A stretch of DNA of 21,807 bases, from assembly GCA_024683255.1 (NCBI GenBank), contig JAIKYL010000099.1:1-21807 (forward strand), in the 5' to 3' direction. This DNA comes from Bacteroidales bacterium. GTDB taxonomy: Bacteria > Bacteroidota > Bacteroidia > Bacteroidales > UBA932. This document shows, one piece after another, positions 1 to 7,209 of this stretch (position 1 is its first letter; each line of letters begins with the position of its first letter). Made by a program: the position numbers and the translations under genes. A model generated the notes under the pieces. That model saw nothing but the letters and a program-made list of their open reading frames with translations, ran no database searches and was not told where the DNA came from.

Positions 1-97
1 CTACGAGGAGATCGGCGCCATCATGGGTATCTCGGTGAAGAATGTTTCCTTCCAATTGCATCGAATCAAGGAAGAACTCAAAAAGTCCCATCTTTAA
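1..97 (+). CDS. C-terminal end of an ECF-type RNA polymerase sigma factor (partial)
   Basis: The window opens inside this gene; the reading frame starts at base 2 and ends with TAA at 95-97. The 31 visible residues (YEEIGAIMGISVKNVSFQLH and on) match the helix-turn-helix of sigma region 4.2, which contacts the -35 element. The YEEIA-x-x-MGIS-V-K-x-V pattern is typical of Bacteroidota ECF sigma factors. Only region 4 is visible, so the subgroup cannot be given. A membrane protein starts 11 bp downstream and is probably co-transcribed. A LuxR-type helix-turn-helix is a less likely alternative. Confidence 0.8.
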   Translation, partial: YEEIGAIMGISVKNVSFQLHRIKEELKKSHL

Positions 98-108
98 TCA
101 CTCGTGCC

Positions 109-699
109 ATGAACAAGGAAGAATTCGATATCAATCAGGAACTGGAGCAGATGCGGCAGGATTATGCCGATCTTAAGGAACGGTTCGACAAGCAGCAGAT
201 CATCAACAAGGAGTTGATAGAGAATGCGATGAAAAAGGACGTGCGCAGGCTTTTCCTGTCCAAAAAGGCGCTGCCTGTCGGGATAGCATTGGCTGTTATA
301 GCCGTAGTTTTATGTTTTGTCATGGGATACTCATGGTGGCTGCCGGTTTCCCTTATCATTTACAGCCTCATCTTCTTTCCCGGCGTATTCTGGGTATACA
401 AAGGTGTCCGGGAAGATGATATCTACAATGGCGACATCCTTTCCACAACCGAGACGCTGCTGAAATTCAAAAAGAGATACATCGCCCTGGTGGCTGGAAT
501 CTGCCTCTTTTTCTTCGCCTTCGTCATTGCCGTCACCCTCCATATGACAACCATGAACATCAGCACGGAACTGATGTGGAGACGGGGAATCATCGTTGCA
601 ATTCTCTGTATCGTCACATTAGCCTTGGAGTATTACTCCGCTAAACGCCTGTTGAATTCCTGCGACGACATCATCCAACGGCTGAAAATAAAGGAATAA
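109..699 (+). CDS. Membrane protein with N-terminal coiled coil, downstream of sigma factor
   Basis: This is a 196-residue protein of unknown function. Residues 5-45 are charged and heptad-like (ELEQMRQDYADLKERF), which suggests a cytoplasmic coiled coil. Four hydrophobic stretches follow at about 55-72, 78-97, 124-143 and 159-175, so it is likely an inner-membrane protein with the coiled coil in the cytoplasm. No enzymatic motif and no FecR or zinc anti-sigma motif was seen. It lies 11 bp after the sigma factor gene and 5 bp before the next gene, so a role as partner or membrane regulator of the sigma factor is plausible but is only an inference from position. The ATG at 109 is the first in frame after the sigma stop. 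Confidence 0.75.
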   Translation: MNKEEFDINQELEQMRQDYADLKERFDKQQIINKELIENAMKKDVRRLFLSKKALPVGIALAVIAVVLCFVMGYSWWLPVSLIIYSLIFFPGVFWVYKGVREDDIYNGDILSTTETLLKFKKRYIALVAGICLFFFAFVIAVTLHMTTMNISTELMWRRGIIVAILCIVTLALEYYSAKRLLNSCDDIIQRLKIKE

Positions 700-704
700 G
701 ACAA

Positions 705-1061
705 ATGGAAGACTATATCATCAGAGAGATTGACCGGATAGGGGAGATGCTATTGCTAATAGCCCGCAGGCTGGGACTGTTCCTGGATGACGTTCCGGAT
801 TACTCCCTTTCGGACGTAAAGGAGGAATTTGCCAAAGCCAGCCTCCCGTTTGACCTGGACGCCGTTATGCAGCAGGAGAGTCTTATTGTCTATTTGATAG
901 AGACCGTAGGACTGTCCGACCAGGGCCTGGAGACCTTCATTGACATCCTCTTCCACTCCGACATAAATGAAGACCGGAAGAAAACCCTCCTTAACGACGC
1001 CCTGACCTATCTGGACGCCAAAGGAAACTTCTCCTTCCGGCTTCACTCACTAAGCGAATAA
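705..1061 (+). CDS. Small acidic soluble protein of unknown function
   Basis: This 118-residue protein has no signal peptide or membrane segment. It appears mostly alpha-helical, with an amphipathic N-terminus (EDYIIREIDRIGEMLLLIAR) and a helical C-terminal half containing ETFIDILFHSDIN. It starts 5 bp after the membrane protein and is probably the last gene of the sigma-factor operon. The family was not recognised with confidence. The helical pattern could suit a protein-protein adaptor, but nothing in the sequence proves that. The frame is intact and codon use resembles its neighbours. Confidence 0.65.
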   Translation: MEDYIIREIDRIGEMLLLIARRLGLFLDDVPDYSLSDVKEEFAKASLPFDLDAVMQQESLIVYLIETVGLSDQGLETFIDILFHSDINEDRKKTLLNDALTYLDAKGNFSFRLHSLSE

Positions 1062-1097
1062 AGTATTGGCATGGGGCAGCTGCTCTAAGCGGAGTAT

Positions 1098-1250
1098 AGG
1101 ATTTCCGGACAATTGGGCGCCGGGTGGAGGGGCTGCGCCGCAAAGCGGATGACGGCGTCTGTTTGACGAACGTTACGGGCCGAAGGACCGTAAAAGGAGG
1201 AGTTCGCCGTCAAAGCCTCTCCAGCCGAAAAGCGCCCGTCCGGAAATCCT
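1098..1250. repeat. Long imperfect inverted repeat in the gap between convergent genes
   Basis: The gap 1062-1292 holds no gene. Outer arms 1098-1110 (AGGATTTCCGGAC) and 1238-1250 are perfect reverse complements over 13 bp. The pairing continues inward with 1115-1120 (GGGCGC) against 1232-1237, 1125-1134 against 1212-1222 with mismatches, and 1151-1157 (GACGGCG) against 1205-1211. The apex contains two small hairpins, CCGC/GCGG at 1138-1148 and TTACGG/CCGTAA at 1173-1193. The whole could fold as a branched stem about 150 nt long. It could be a bidirectional terminator for the two converging operons, a dispersed REP/MITE-like repeat, or a structured RNA. No long T-run was seen. Confidence 0.6.
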
Positions 1251-1292
1251 CACGGAGCGTGAGCACTGCCCCTGACAACAACCGTTGGTGAC

Positions 1293-3956
1293 CTATTCCA
1301 GGGCGTGGGCGATTTCTTCGCAGGCGAGGGAGCAGACCACGATCTGGACGGCGTTGCGGGTGCAGCACTCGTTTTCTCCCCAGTGGAAAGGATAGTCGTC
1401 CTTGCATTCCAGATAGTCCGGAGCCATGATAAGGAGGCCGGGGACCAGGCCGCCGGGAATGACGGTATAATCGGCCCGGTTATTTCCATAGGCCACCTTC
1501 TTGGTGGATACACCCACGCCTGTGATGAAGGAAACGTTGGAGTACGGGTGGCAGCCGTAGATGTAGTTCATGCCGTCCAGGATGAGTTGCGGGTCCACCT
1601 GGTCCGGGAAGAGCTTCCAGACATTGTACAGGTTGATGCACCAGCCCAGGATCTGCTCGTTGCCAGCCCAGCCGCGGCCGGAAATGGGCACACCGTAAGG
1701 GTTCTTGCCCGCCTGAGCCATAAGGCCTTCCACATAGGCCGGAATGGCCTTGCGGACGGCTTCCTGGAAGCTTTCGTCCATGTCGTTATAAATGGTGAGG
1801 GCTGTGGTAACATCCACACCGCCACCGCGGCCGAAACCGCCGTAGAAGCCAACTGAACCCAGTTCCGCCATGGGCACTTGAACACCGCGGGCCGCGCCTT
1901 GGTTGCGCCAGGCAAAATTGACGCCCTGCGGCATCTCCCGGGGCTGCAGCTGAGCCCGGACCAGGGATTCAAAGAAGTCCTTGTATTTCTGCTCTCCGGT
2001 TGTGCGCCAGAGTTGGATGGCAGCTTGTACACGGCCGTCTCCAAAACCGCCGAATCCGCCGCCCCAGCCACCTGCCATGCCTCTCATCCGGGCCGGATCG
2101 GCAGCCTCAAAATTCTCTTCCCAGAGCTTAAGGGCATTCTTTAAGGCACGGTCCGCCACATCCGGGCTGTACGGCTTCAACACTCGTGCAGCGGCTGCCA
2201 GAGCAGCGATGGTGGACATTTGGCCGGCAGGGCTGTTGCCGTTGGAGGTAAAGGCAAAACGGTCGTCCCGGGTACCGGAGCGAAGGCCCACCTGCTGGTA
2301 AGGCTCCAGCGAAGGATCATATACCAGGCCGTCCGTAATGGTGGAAGCGTCTCCCAGGTGATGGTACTGGTGCATGGTGCCCTGTACGATGCCCTGGGCC
2401 ACAAAGCCGATGTTCTCCACCTGTGCAATAATGTTGAGAACGCCATGTTCACACTGCTGGATCACATCCGGAACGCCGTCCGGGCGATGGATGTCCACAA
2501 ACTGCGTCTTCTGGTCAATGAAGGTCTGGTCCCGTTCCGGGCGCTGGCTTTCCCACAGGGCGGCCAGCTGGGTGGTGAGGCCGATGACCGTACCGGACTG
2601 AATGTCGAAGTCTCCAGCGTCGTACCAGGCGCCAACGGCCAGGCCGGGGATGTGCTCATAAGAAGCATATTTGGTATTGGTTTCCGGACCCTGCCGGTAA
2701 CCGTCCTGCTGCTCATAGCCCACGGGGGCCTGCAGGGCGTCGTCCATATGGGAACGGCCGTGCCAGATGCGGTAGCCTTCATTCACCTCCATATGGTCCA
2801 TCTGCACCGGCAGCCACACGTCCATGGTGGGATGCCAGGTATCGGCATAAATGTCCGATGCGATGGGGAAGGGGTTGGTTCGGACGCCCTTGTATTCCAG
2901 GCAGTACAGGCCCGGCGTGCGGACATCGCTGAAATCGGCCCTGGCATAGTTGTATCGGTTGTTGAAAACACCCCAGTTCTCTACACGGATCTTCTTTGCC
3001 ACCTGGGAGGAACCGTCCTCCATCACGCGGTAAAGCGTGGCTTCCGGTGCCACAGGATCCTTTTTGTCCAGCTCCAGCACGGCAAGTTTCTTGGCGCCGG
3101 GGGCATAACCGATCTGGGAAATGCCGATATTGGGCTTGCGCACCCAGGAAGGGTCATAGGCGGGCTGTACGTCCCATTCCACCACTTTACCCGTCTTGCC
3201 GGAGGGAAGGAAGGTACGAACCACAAAAGTGCCGTTCTGGGCCAGGTTGCGGCCATCGAAGAGATTGAGTTCGCTTTCCGAAGAGATGCTCACCCTGAGA
3301 TTCTCGTCCTCCGGAGCCATCACAAAACGGTGTCCGGTGGCGAAGGGAGCGGGAACGATGAACTCGTTGCGGCCACGGTCGTCAAAGGTGGAAAGGCCGA
3401 AGAACTGGGTTACCTTCTCGCTCACGGGATGCATGCTGGTCTCTCCGGCGGCATAGCGGGGGAGCACCTTGGCCTTGCCGTCCACCAGCACGTTCTTGCC
3501 GAAGTAGGACGCCGGGAAGAACTCCAGGTTAAGGCCGGCCTTGCCCTCCAGGAAGGCGGGCACGGGCTGGTCCAGGTACACGGCCATGGTAAAGCCGGTG
3601 CCCTTGGCCTTCACCTCTATACGGGGTTTGAAACCATAGTCCGGATAGTCGAAGCCCAGGGTGATGGAGCCGGCTTTGCGGTCCACGTCCCGCGTAAGCA
3701 GATCGGCATAAATGTCCCATTGCTCCGGGGTGTTCATGAGGCGGACGCCGCCGCCCGTGACGATGCGTTCCCCGCGTTGGATAATCTCCACGCCGGCGGT
3801 TTTCTCGTCGCAGAACATGCCGGTGTACTGGTTGCTGTATACCAATACGTTTACACCGGTTTCCTCAAAATACTCCAAATCATTGATTACAAGCCCCTGA
3901 GCGTGGGCGGAAATTGCCATGGAAAGGCAGAAAATCAAAACGGTTAAGCGTTTCAT
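1293..3956 (-). CDS. Secreted glycoside hydrolase family 9 protein (endo-beta-glucanase type)
   Basis: This 887-residue protein starts with a signal peptide (MKRLTVLIFCLSMAISAHA, cleavage near residue 19-20), so the ATG at 3956 is chosen over longer in-frame starts. Residues 20-270 form an extra N-terminal region of unknown fold. About 275-370 look like the CelD-type Ig-like domain (ISQIGYAP), and about 385-887 are the GH9 alpha/alpha barrel. The inverting GH9 mechanism uses an Asp in the DAGD motif (446-449) and a Glu near the C-terminus, here E863 in GENECCTRNA. PGGLVPG and GVGVSTK also fit the family. GH9 enzymes cut beta-1,4-glucans or related chains; the substrate here is not determined. 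Gly/Phe-rich stretches near 623-641 and 700-716 are unusual. It is divergent from the GH43 gene. Confidence 0.9.
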   Translation of the reverse strand: MKRLTVLIFCLSMAISAHAQGLVINDLEYFEETGVNVLVYSNQYTGMFCDEKTAGVEIIQRGERIVTGGGVRLMNTPEQWDIYADLLTRDVDRKAGSITLGFDYPDYGFKPRIEVKAKGTGFTMAVYLDQPVPAFLEGKAGLNLEFFPASYFGKNVLVDGKAKVLPRYAAGETSMHPVSEKVTQFFGLSTFDDRGRNEFIVPAPFATGHRFVMAPEDENLRVSISSESELNLFDGRNLAQNGTFVVRTFLPSGKTGKVVEWDVQPAYDPSWVRKPNIGISQIGYAPGAKKLAVLELDKKDPVAPEATLYRVMEDGSSQVAKKIRVENWGVFNNRYNYARADFSDVRTPGLYCLEYKGVRTNPFPIASDIYADTWHPTMDVWLPVQMDHMEVNEGYRIWHGRSHMDDALQAPVGYEQQDGYRQGPETNTKYASYEHIPGLAVGAWYDAGDFDIQSGTVIGLTTQLAALWESQRPERDQTFIDQKTQFVDIHRPDGVPDVIQQCEHGVLNIIAQVENIGFVAQGIVQGTMHQYHHLGDASTITDGLVYDPSLEPYQQVGLRSGTRDDRFAFTSNGNSPAGQMSTIAALAAAARVLKPYSPDVADRALKNALKLWEENFEAADPARMRGMAGGWGGGFGGFGDGRVQAAIQLWRTTGEQKYKDFFESLVRAQLQPREMPQGVNFAWRNQGAARGVQVPMAELGSVGFYGGFGRGGGVDVTTALTIYNDMDESFQEAVRKAIPAYVEGLMAQAGKNPYGVPISGRGWAGNEQILGWCINLYNVWKLFPDQVDPQLILDGMNYIYGCHPYSNVSFITGVGVSTKKVAYGNNRADYTVIPGGLVPGLLIMAPDYLECKDDYPFHWGENECCTRNAVQIVVCSLACEEIAHALE

Positions 3957-3965
3957 ACCAAGTTC

Positions 3966-3997
3966 TTTGTTTTTCACCCTAAAATTACATATTTTTG
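3966..3997 (+). promoter_or_regulatory. Bacteroidota-type promoter for the GH43-esterase operon
   Basis: TTTG at 3966-3969, a 20-bp spacer and TATTTTTG at 3990-3997 match the Bacteroidota consensus (TTTG, N19-21, TAnnTTTG) exactly. Transcription would start near 4002-4004, giving a leader of about 20 nt before the ATG at 4024. This supports that start over the upstream in-frame ATG at 3919, which would lie before the transcript start. Confidence 0.75.
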
Positions 3998-4007
3998 TAC
4001 TAATAGA

Positions 4008-4015
4008 CAAAACTA
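4008..4015 (-). promoter_or_regulatory. Possible -7 element for the GH9 gene
   Basis: The minus strand reads TAGTTTTG here, a match to TAnnTTTG, about 52 bp before the GH9 start codon. No TTTG is found at the expected 19-21 bp; the nearest (4031-4034) is only 15 bp away. The element lies downstream of the -7 element of the divergent GH43 promoter, so the two transcription units would overlap at their 5' ends. Confidence 0.4.
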
Positions 4016-4023
4016 ATAACACT

Positions 4024-6138
4024 ATGTCCTCAAAAGTTTTTCGCATTCTTTTCACATCAATAGCACTTACTCTCTTGAGTATCAGCGCTTTTGCACAGCA
4101 AAAAGAAACCTTCTGCAACCCGTTGGACCTGGTAATTGACCACGAGCGGTCATACCGGGGCGGTGAACCGGTTGTCCTCATTTATGACAACGACTATTTC
4201 CTCTTTGTCTCTCACCGGAAAGGCTACTGGTACTCACCGGATTTCAAGGACTGGACCTATGTGGATGCCCCCAATTATCCCGGCGGCGTGGTTTCGGTGG
4301 TAGAGATGGACGGCACCCTGTACGGCTGCTCCATGAACAACAAAAACGTATACCGGGCCGTAGATCCCAGAAAGGGTGAATGGGTCCAGTGCGGAACCTT
4401 TGACAGCGACCGTTACGGAGACGCCAACATGTTCTACGACAACGGACATCTCTATCTGTATTACGGCTGGTCCCAGCTCATGCCTTTCAAAGTGGTGGAA
4501 CTGGACAAGACCACTTTCAAGGAGATCAAGGGACCGGAAGTCCTCTTCTTCAGCGACTACCGCAACCACGGCTTCGAGAAACGTACCCGTGACGACGTGA
4601 TCTTCTCCATCTTCAATGGCCGACGGGATTACGGCGAGGAAGAGTATCCCTGGATTGAAGGTCCATGGATGACCAAGCACAACGGCAAATACTACTTGCA
4701 GTATGCCGCCATCGGCCTGGAACTCCTGTCCTATTCTCACGGCGTATACGTGAGCGACAGCCCCATGGGTCCCTTCACTTATTCCCAGCATAACCCGCTC
4801 ACCTTCAAGACCACGGGCTTTGCTGTGGGCGCCGGCCACGGCAGCACCTTCCACGACAAGAACGGCCAGCTCTGGACCATCTGCATGATCCCTTCCAGCT
4901 ATGGCGGCGCAGGACGCGGCTCGGAACTTGCCATCTTCCCCACGGCCGTGGACAATGAAGGTGTAATGCATTCCAACGTGGAATTCGGCGACTATCCGCA
5001 GTACTGGCCGGGCTCCCGCACGGACGCCGTGGACAACAACTGGACCGGCTGGAAACTCCTCTCCCACAAGAAGAAAGTCACCGTCTCTTCCACCTTCGAG
5101 AACAATGTTCCGGAGAACGGCGTGGACGAAGACTTCATGACCAACTGGGCAGCGGAAACCGGAGATCCCGGTGAATTCTTCCAGGTGGACCTGGGCAAGG
5201 TGGCCGATATCCGCGCCATCCAGTGCAATTTTGACCATATCGGCGCTGAGCAGCCCGCCCGCGGCGGTTTCGGCGGCGGATTCGGCGCTCCCGCACCCGC
5301 TCTTCCGGAATACTACCAGTGCTACACCGTTGTGGTTTCCGTGGACGGACAGAGCTGGAAGAAGGTTATTGACAAGAGCGAGAACAAATATGACTTCCAC
5401 CACGACTATACCCAGCTTGCAGAGCCGGTGATGGCCCGCTACGTCAAACTCATCAACACCCGTCAGTGCCACGACGGTGCCAAGTTCAGCGTGAAAGATC
5501 TCCGCGTTTTCGGTAATCCCAACGAAGGAAAGAGCACCTATGTGGAAGGCGTGAAAGTGGTCCGCAACCCTCAGGATGCCCGCGAGGCACAGCTGCTGTG
5601 GGATCCCGTCCCGGGTGCCGACGGCTACATCATCCGCTACGGCATTGAGCCCAAGAAGCTCTATAACAGCTACATCGTCTATGACCAGAACTACTTCAAA
5701 CTGCACAGCCTCAATACCGAAAGTGACTACTACTTTGAGGTGGAAGCCTTCGACAGCGGTCTGGATTACTATTATCCCAGGCCGGAGGCCACATTTGGCA
5801 CCGGCGGTGAAGTGGAAATGAACAAGCGCACTCCCGGCATGCGGGGCGGCGGTTATGGCGGAAACGACCAAACCAAGCGCTTTATGGTCAAGGAAGGCGT
5901 GGACGAATATGAATTCGACGGCATAGATCCGGGCAACTGGGTAATCAGCCACAGCTACGGTCCCGTCCTGTGGGCAGGGGAGCTCACGGAAGCCGATCTT
6001 ATCGGCACGGGCGAACCCGGCATCGAGGCCAAGCTCACCGAGATGGGTACCGGCACCAAGGTCACCGGCGAAATGCGGATGAAGGTTGTCCGCGGCAAGG
6101 AAGCCGGCAAGGTGGTAATTACCATAGTGCACTATTAA
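4024..6138 (+). CDS. Secreted GH43-like beta-propeller glycosidase with discoidin (CBM32-like) and FN3 domains
   Basis: This 704-residue protein has a signal peptide at 1-25 (ending ISAFAQ). Residues about 30-330 are a GH43-type five-bladed propeller. Candidate catalytic residues are E48 in RGGEP (most GH43 proteins have Asp as the base), D133 in YGDANMF (pKa modulator) and E212 in WIEGPW (general acid). About 345-500 is an F5/8-type discoidin domain, interrupted by a Gly/Phe-rich insert at 410-425. About 505-600 is FN3-like, and the last 100 residues are unassigned. GH43 enzymes are usually arabinofuranosidases, xylosidases or galactosidases; the precise activity cannot be read. It is divergent from GH9 and overlaps the next gene by one base (TAATG). 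Confidence 0.85.
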   Translation: MSSKVFRILFTSIALTLLSISAFAQQKETFCNPLDLVIDHERSYRGGEPVVLIYDNDYFLFVSHRKGYWYSPDFKDWTYVDAPNYPGGVVSVVEMDGTLYGCSMNNKNVYRAVDPRKGEWVQCGTFDSDRYGDANMFYDNGHLYLYYGWSQLMPFKVVELDKTTFKEIKGPEVLFFSDYRNHGFEKRTRDDVIFSIFNGRRDYGEEEYPWIEGPWMTKHNGKYYLQYAAIGLELLSYSHGVYVSDSPMGPFTYSQHNPLTFKTTGFAVGAGHGSTFHDKNGQLWTICMIPSSYGGAGRGSELAIFPTAVDNEGVMHSNVEFGDYPQYWPGSRTDAVDNNWTGWKLLSHKKKVTVSSTFENNVPENGVDEDFMTNWAAETGDPGEFFQVDLGKVADIRAIQCNFDHIGAEQPARGGFGGGFGAPAPALPEYYQCYTVVVSVDGQSWKKVIDKSENKYDFHHDYTQLAEPVMARYVKLINTRQCHDGAKFSVKDLRVFGNPNEGKSTYVEGVKVVRNPQDAREAQLLWDPVPGADGYIIRYGIEPKKLYNSYIVYDQNYFKLHSLNTESDYYFEVEAFDSGLDYYYPRPEATFGTGGEVEMNKRTPGMRGGGYGGNDQTKRFMVKEGVDEYEFDGIDPGNWVISHSYGPVLWAGELTEADLIGTGEPGIEAKLTEMGTGTKVTGEMRMKVVRGKEAGKVVITIVHY

Positions 6139-7112
6139 TGGAATTGTATCAGTATGCCCGGCCGTCCCTGATGGCCGGGAAAAAGATAATCTATATCCAT
6201 GGATTTGCTTCGGCCGGCTCTACGGGGACGGCCGAAAGGTTACGTGTACTGATGCCCAACGCAACGGTGATTTCCCCGGACGTTCCGGTGGAACCCGCTG
6301 AAGCCCAGGCGTTTCTGAAAGACCTTTGCCAGAAGGAGCAGCCGGATCTCATCATCGGCACGTCCATGGGAGGCATGTTCACGGAGCAGCTCAGCGGCTT
6401 CGACCGCATCTGCGTGAATCCCGCCCTGCACCTGGAGGAGACCATCCGGAAGAACATGGGGCTGGGGAAGATGGAATTCCAGAATCCCCGCGCCGACGGG
6501 CAGACGTGGTTCATGATCACAAAAGGCTTCCTGGACGCTTTCCGGGAGGTAACGGCCCAAAGGCTGAAGACCAACGACGGAGACTGCGTATGGGGTCTTT
6601 TCGGCCGGGAAGACACGCTGGTGGACTGCTACGACGAATTCCACGCCCACTACCGCCAGGCTATCCGTTTCAACGGGGAGCATGCGCTCAATGAAAAAGC
6701 CATGCTGCACGCGCTTCTGCCCGTGATCCAGTGGGTGGACGACCGCCAGGAAAAGCGGAAGAAACGGGTGCTGCTCATCAATGTGGACGACGTGCTTTAT
6801 GACACCCGCAACGGAGAGCCTGTGAATGAGGCCGTACGAGGATTCCGGACACTGGCACAGCAATACGACGTGTACCTTTTGTGCCAACAGGACCGTCAGG
6901 CCTGGATAGACCGCTGGCTGGACGTTCCGGCCTGGAACCGCGTGATCCTGGGCACCCACAAGGAACTGATGCTGGGGGACTATCTCATTGACGCACATAG
7001 CTCTGAAGACGGAGCCGACGGCTTCCTGGGAACCCTCATCAAGTTTGGGGAAGAGCCCTTCCGTAACTGGGCGCAGACGCTGGAGTTTTTCGACAGGCTG
7101 GGCGGACAGTAA
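6138..7112 (+). CDS. YqiA/YcfP-like alpha/beta hydrolase fused to a degenerate HAD-like domain
   Basis: This 324-residue cytoplasmic protein has two parts. Residues 16-200 resemble the YqiA/YcfP esterase family: IIYIHGFASAGST near the N-terminus, nucleophile S76 in GTSMGG, and likely catalytic H182 in GEHALNE. Residues 208-324 resemble a HAD-superfamily 5'-nucleotidase-like domain (LLINVDDVLYD, then YLIDAH near the end). Its motif I has Asn (N215) where HAD phosphatases have the nucleophilic Asp, so this half is probably not a phosphatase of the usual kind. The ATG at 6138 overlaps the GH43 stop (TAATG), suggesting translational coupling; M12 at 6171 is an alternative start nearer the family norm. 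The substrate is unknown. Confidence 0.75.
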   Translation: MELYQYARPSLMAGKKIIYIHGFASAGSTGTAERLRVLMPNATVISPDVPVEPAEAQAFLKDLCQKEQPDLIIGTSMGGMFTEQLSGFDRICVNPALHLEETIRKNMGLGKMEFQNPRADGQTWFMITKGFLDAFREVTAQRLKTNDGDCVWGLFGREDTLVDCYDEFHAHYRQAIRFNGEHALNEKAMLHALLPVIQWVDDRQEKRKKRVLLINVDDVLYDTRNGEPVNEAVRGFRTLAQQYDVYLLCQQDRQAWIDRWLDVPAWNRVILGTHKELMLGDYLIDAHSSEDGADGFLGTLIKFGEEPFRNWAQTLEFFDRLGGQ

Positions 7113-7141
7113 CGGTTCGTCGGCAAAAATCAACCGTTCGT
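7112..7141 (+). promoter_or_regulatory. Candidate LytTR operator: two direct repeats 21 bp apart
   Basis: ACGGTTCGT (7112-7120) and ACCGTTCGT (7133-7141) start exactly 21 bp apart. The longer 17-mers at 7111 and 7132 agree at 14 of 17 positions. The second copy fully fits the published LytTR pattern [TA][AC][CA]GTTN[AG][TG] and equals the core of the Pseudomonas AlgR site; the first has one mismatch. The downstream copy ends about 10 bp before the -33 element of malQ, a usual position for an activator. A LytTR regulator is encoded at 9645-10415. Confidence 0.65.
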
Positions 7142-7151
7142 CAACAAAGGG

Positions 7152-7183
7152 GTTGCAGAATAAATGCAATCCCTTTATTTTTG
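7152..7183 (+). promoter_or_regulatory. Bacteroidota-type promoter of malQ
   Basis: GTTG at 7152-7155, a 20-bp spacer and TATTTTTG at 7176-7183 fit the Bacteroidota promoter, with a one-base departure in the -33 element. Transcription would start near 7188-7190, about 20 nt before the ATG at 7210. Confidence 0.7.
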
Positions 7184-7209
7184 CGTATAACCAAATTCGT
7201 AACGCTAAA

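Noticed and set aside
1164..1172. GACGAACGT on the plus strand, reverse complement ACGTTCGTC, as another LytTR site
   Set aside because: It is a single copy without a partner at 21 bp and lies inside the inverted-repeat element, not before a promoter.
2220..3947. Long open frames opposite the GH9 gene (plus strand) and opposite the GH43 gene (minus strand 4234-6132)
   Set aside because: No family motif; both lie wholly inside genes with clear catalytic motifs on the other strand.
3919..4023. Upstream start for the GH43 gene at 3919
   Set aside because: It would lie before the predicted transcript start and would bury the signal peptide that begins at 4024. By the same logic the GH9 start at 4181 was replaced by 3956.
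7111..7138. Inverted repeat AACGGTT/AACCGTT as terminator of the esterase gene
   Set aside because: The stem is short and AT-rich with a 14-nt loop and no T-run; the two arms are better explained as a direct repeat (14 of 17 bases equal at 21 bp). A double role cannot be excluded.
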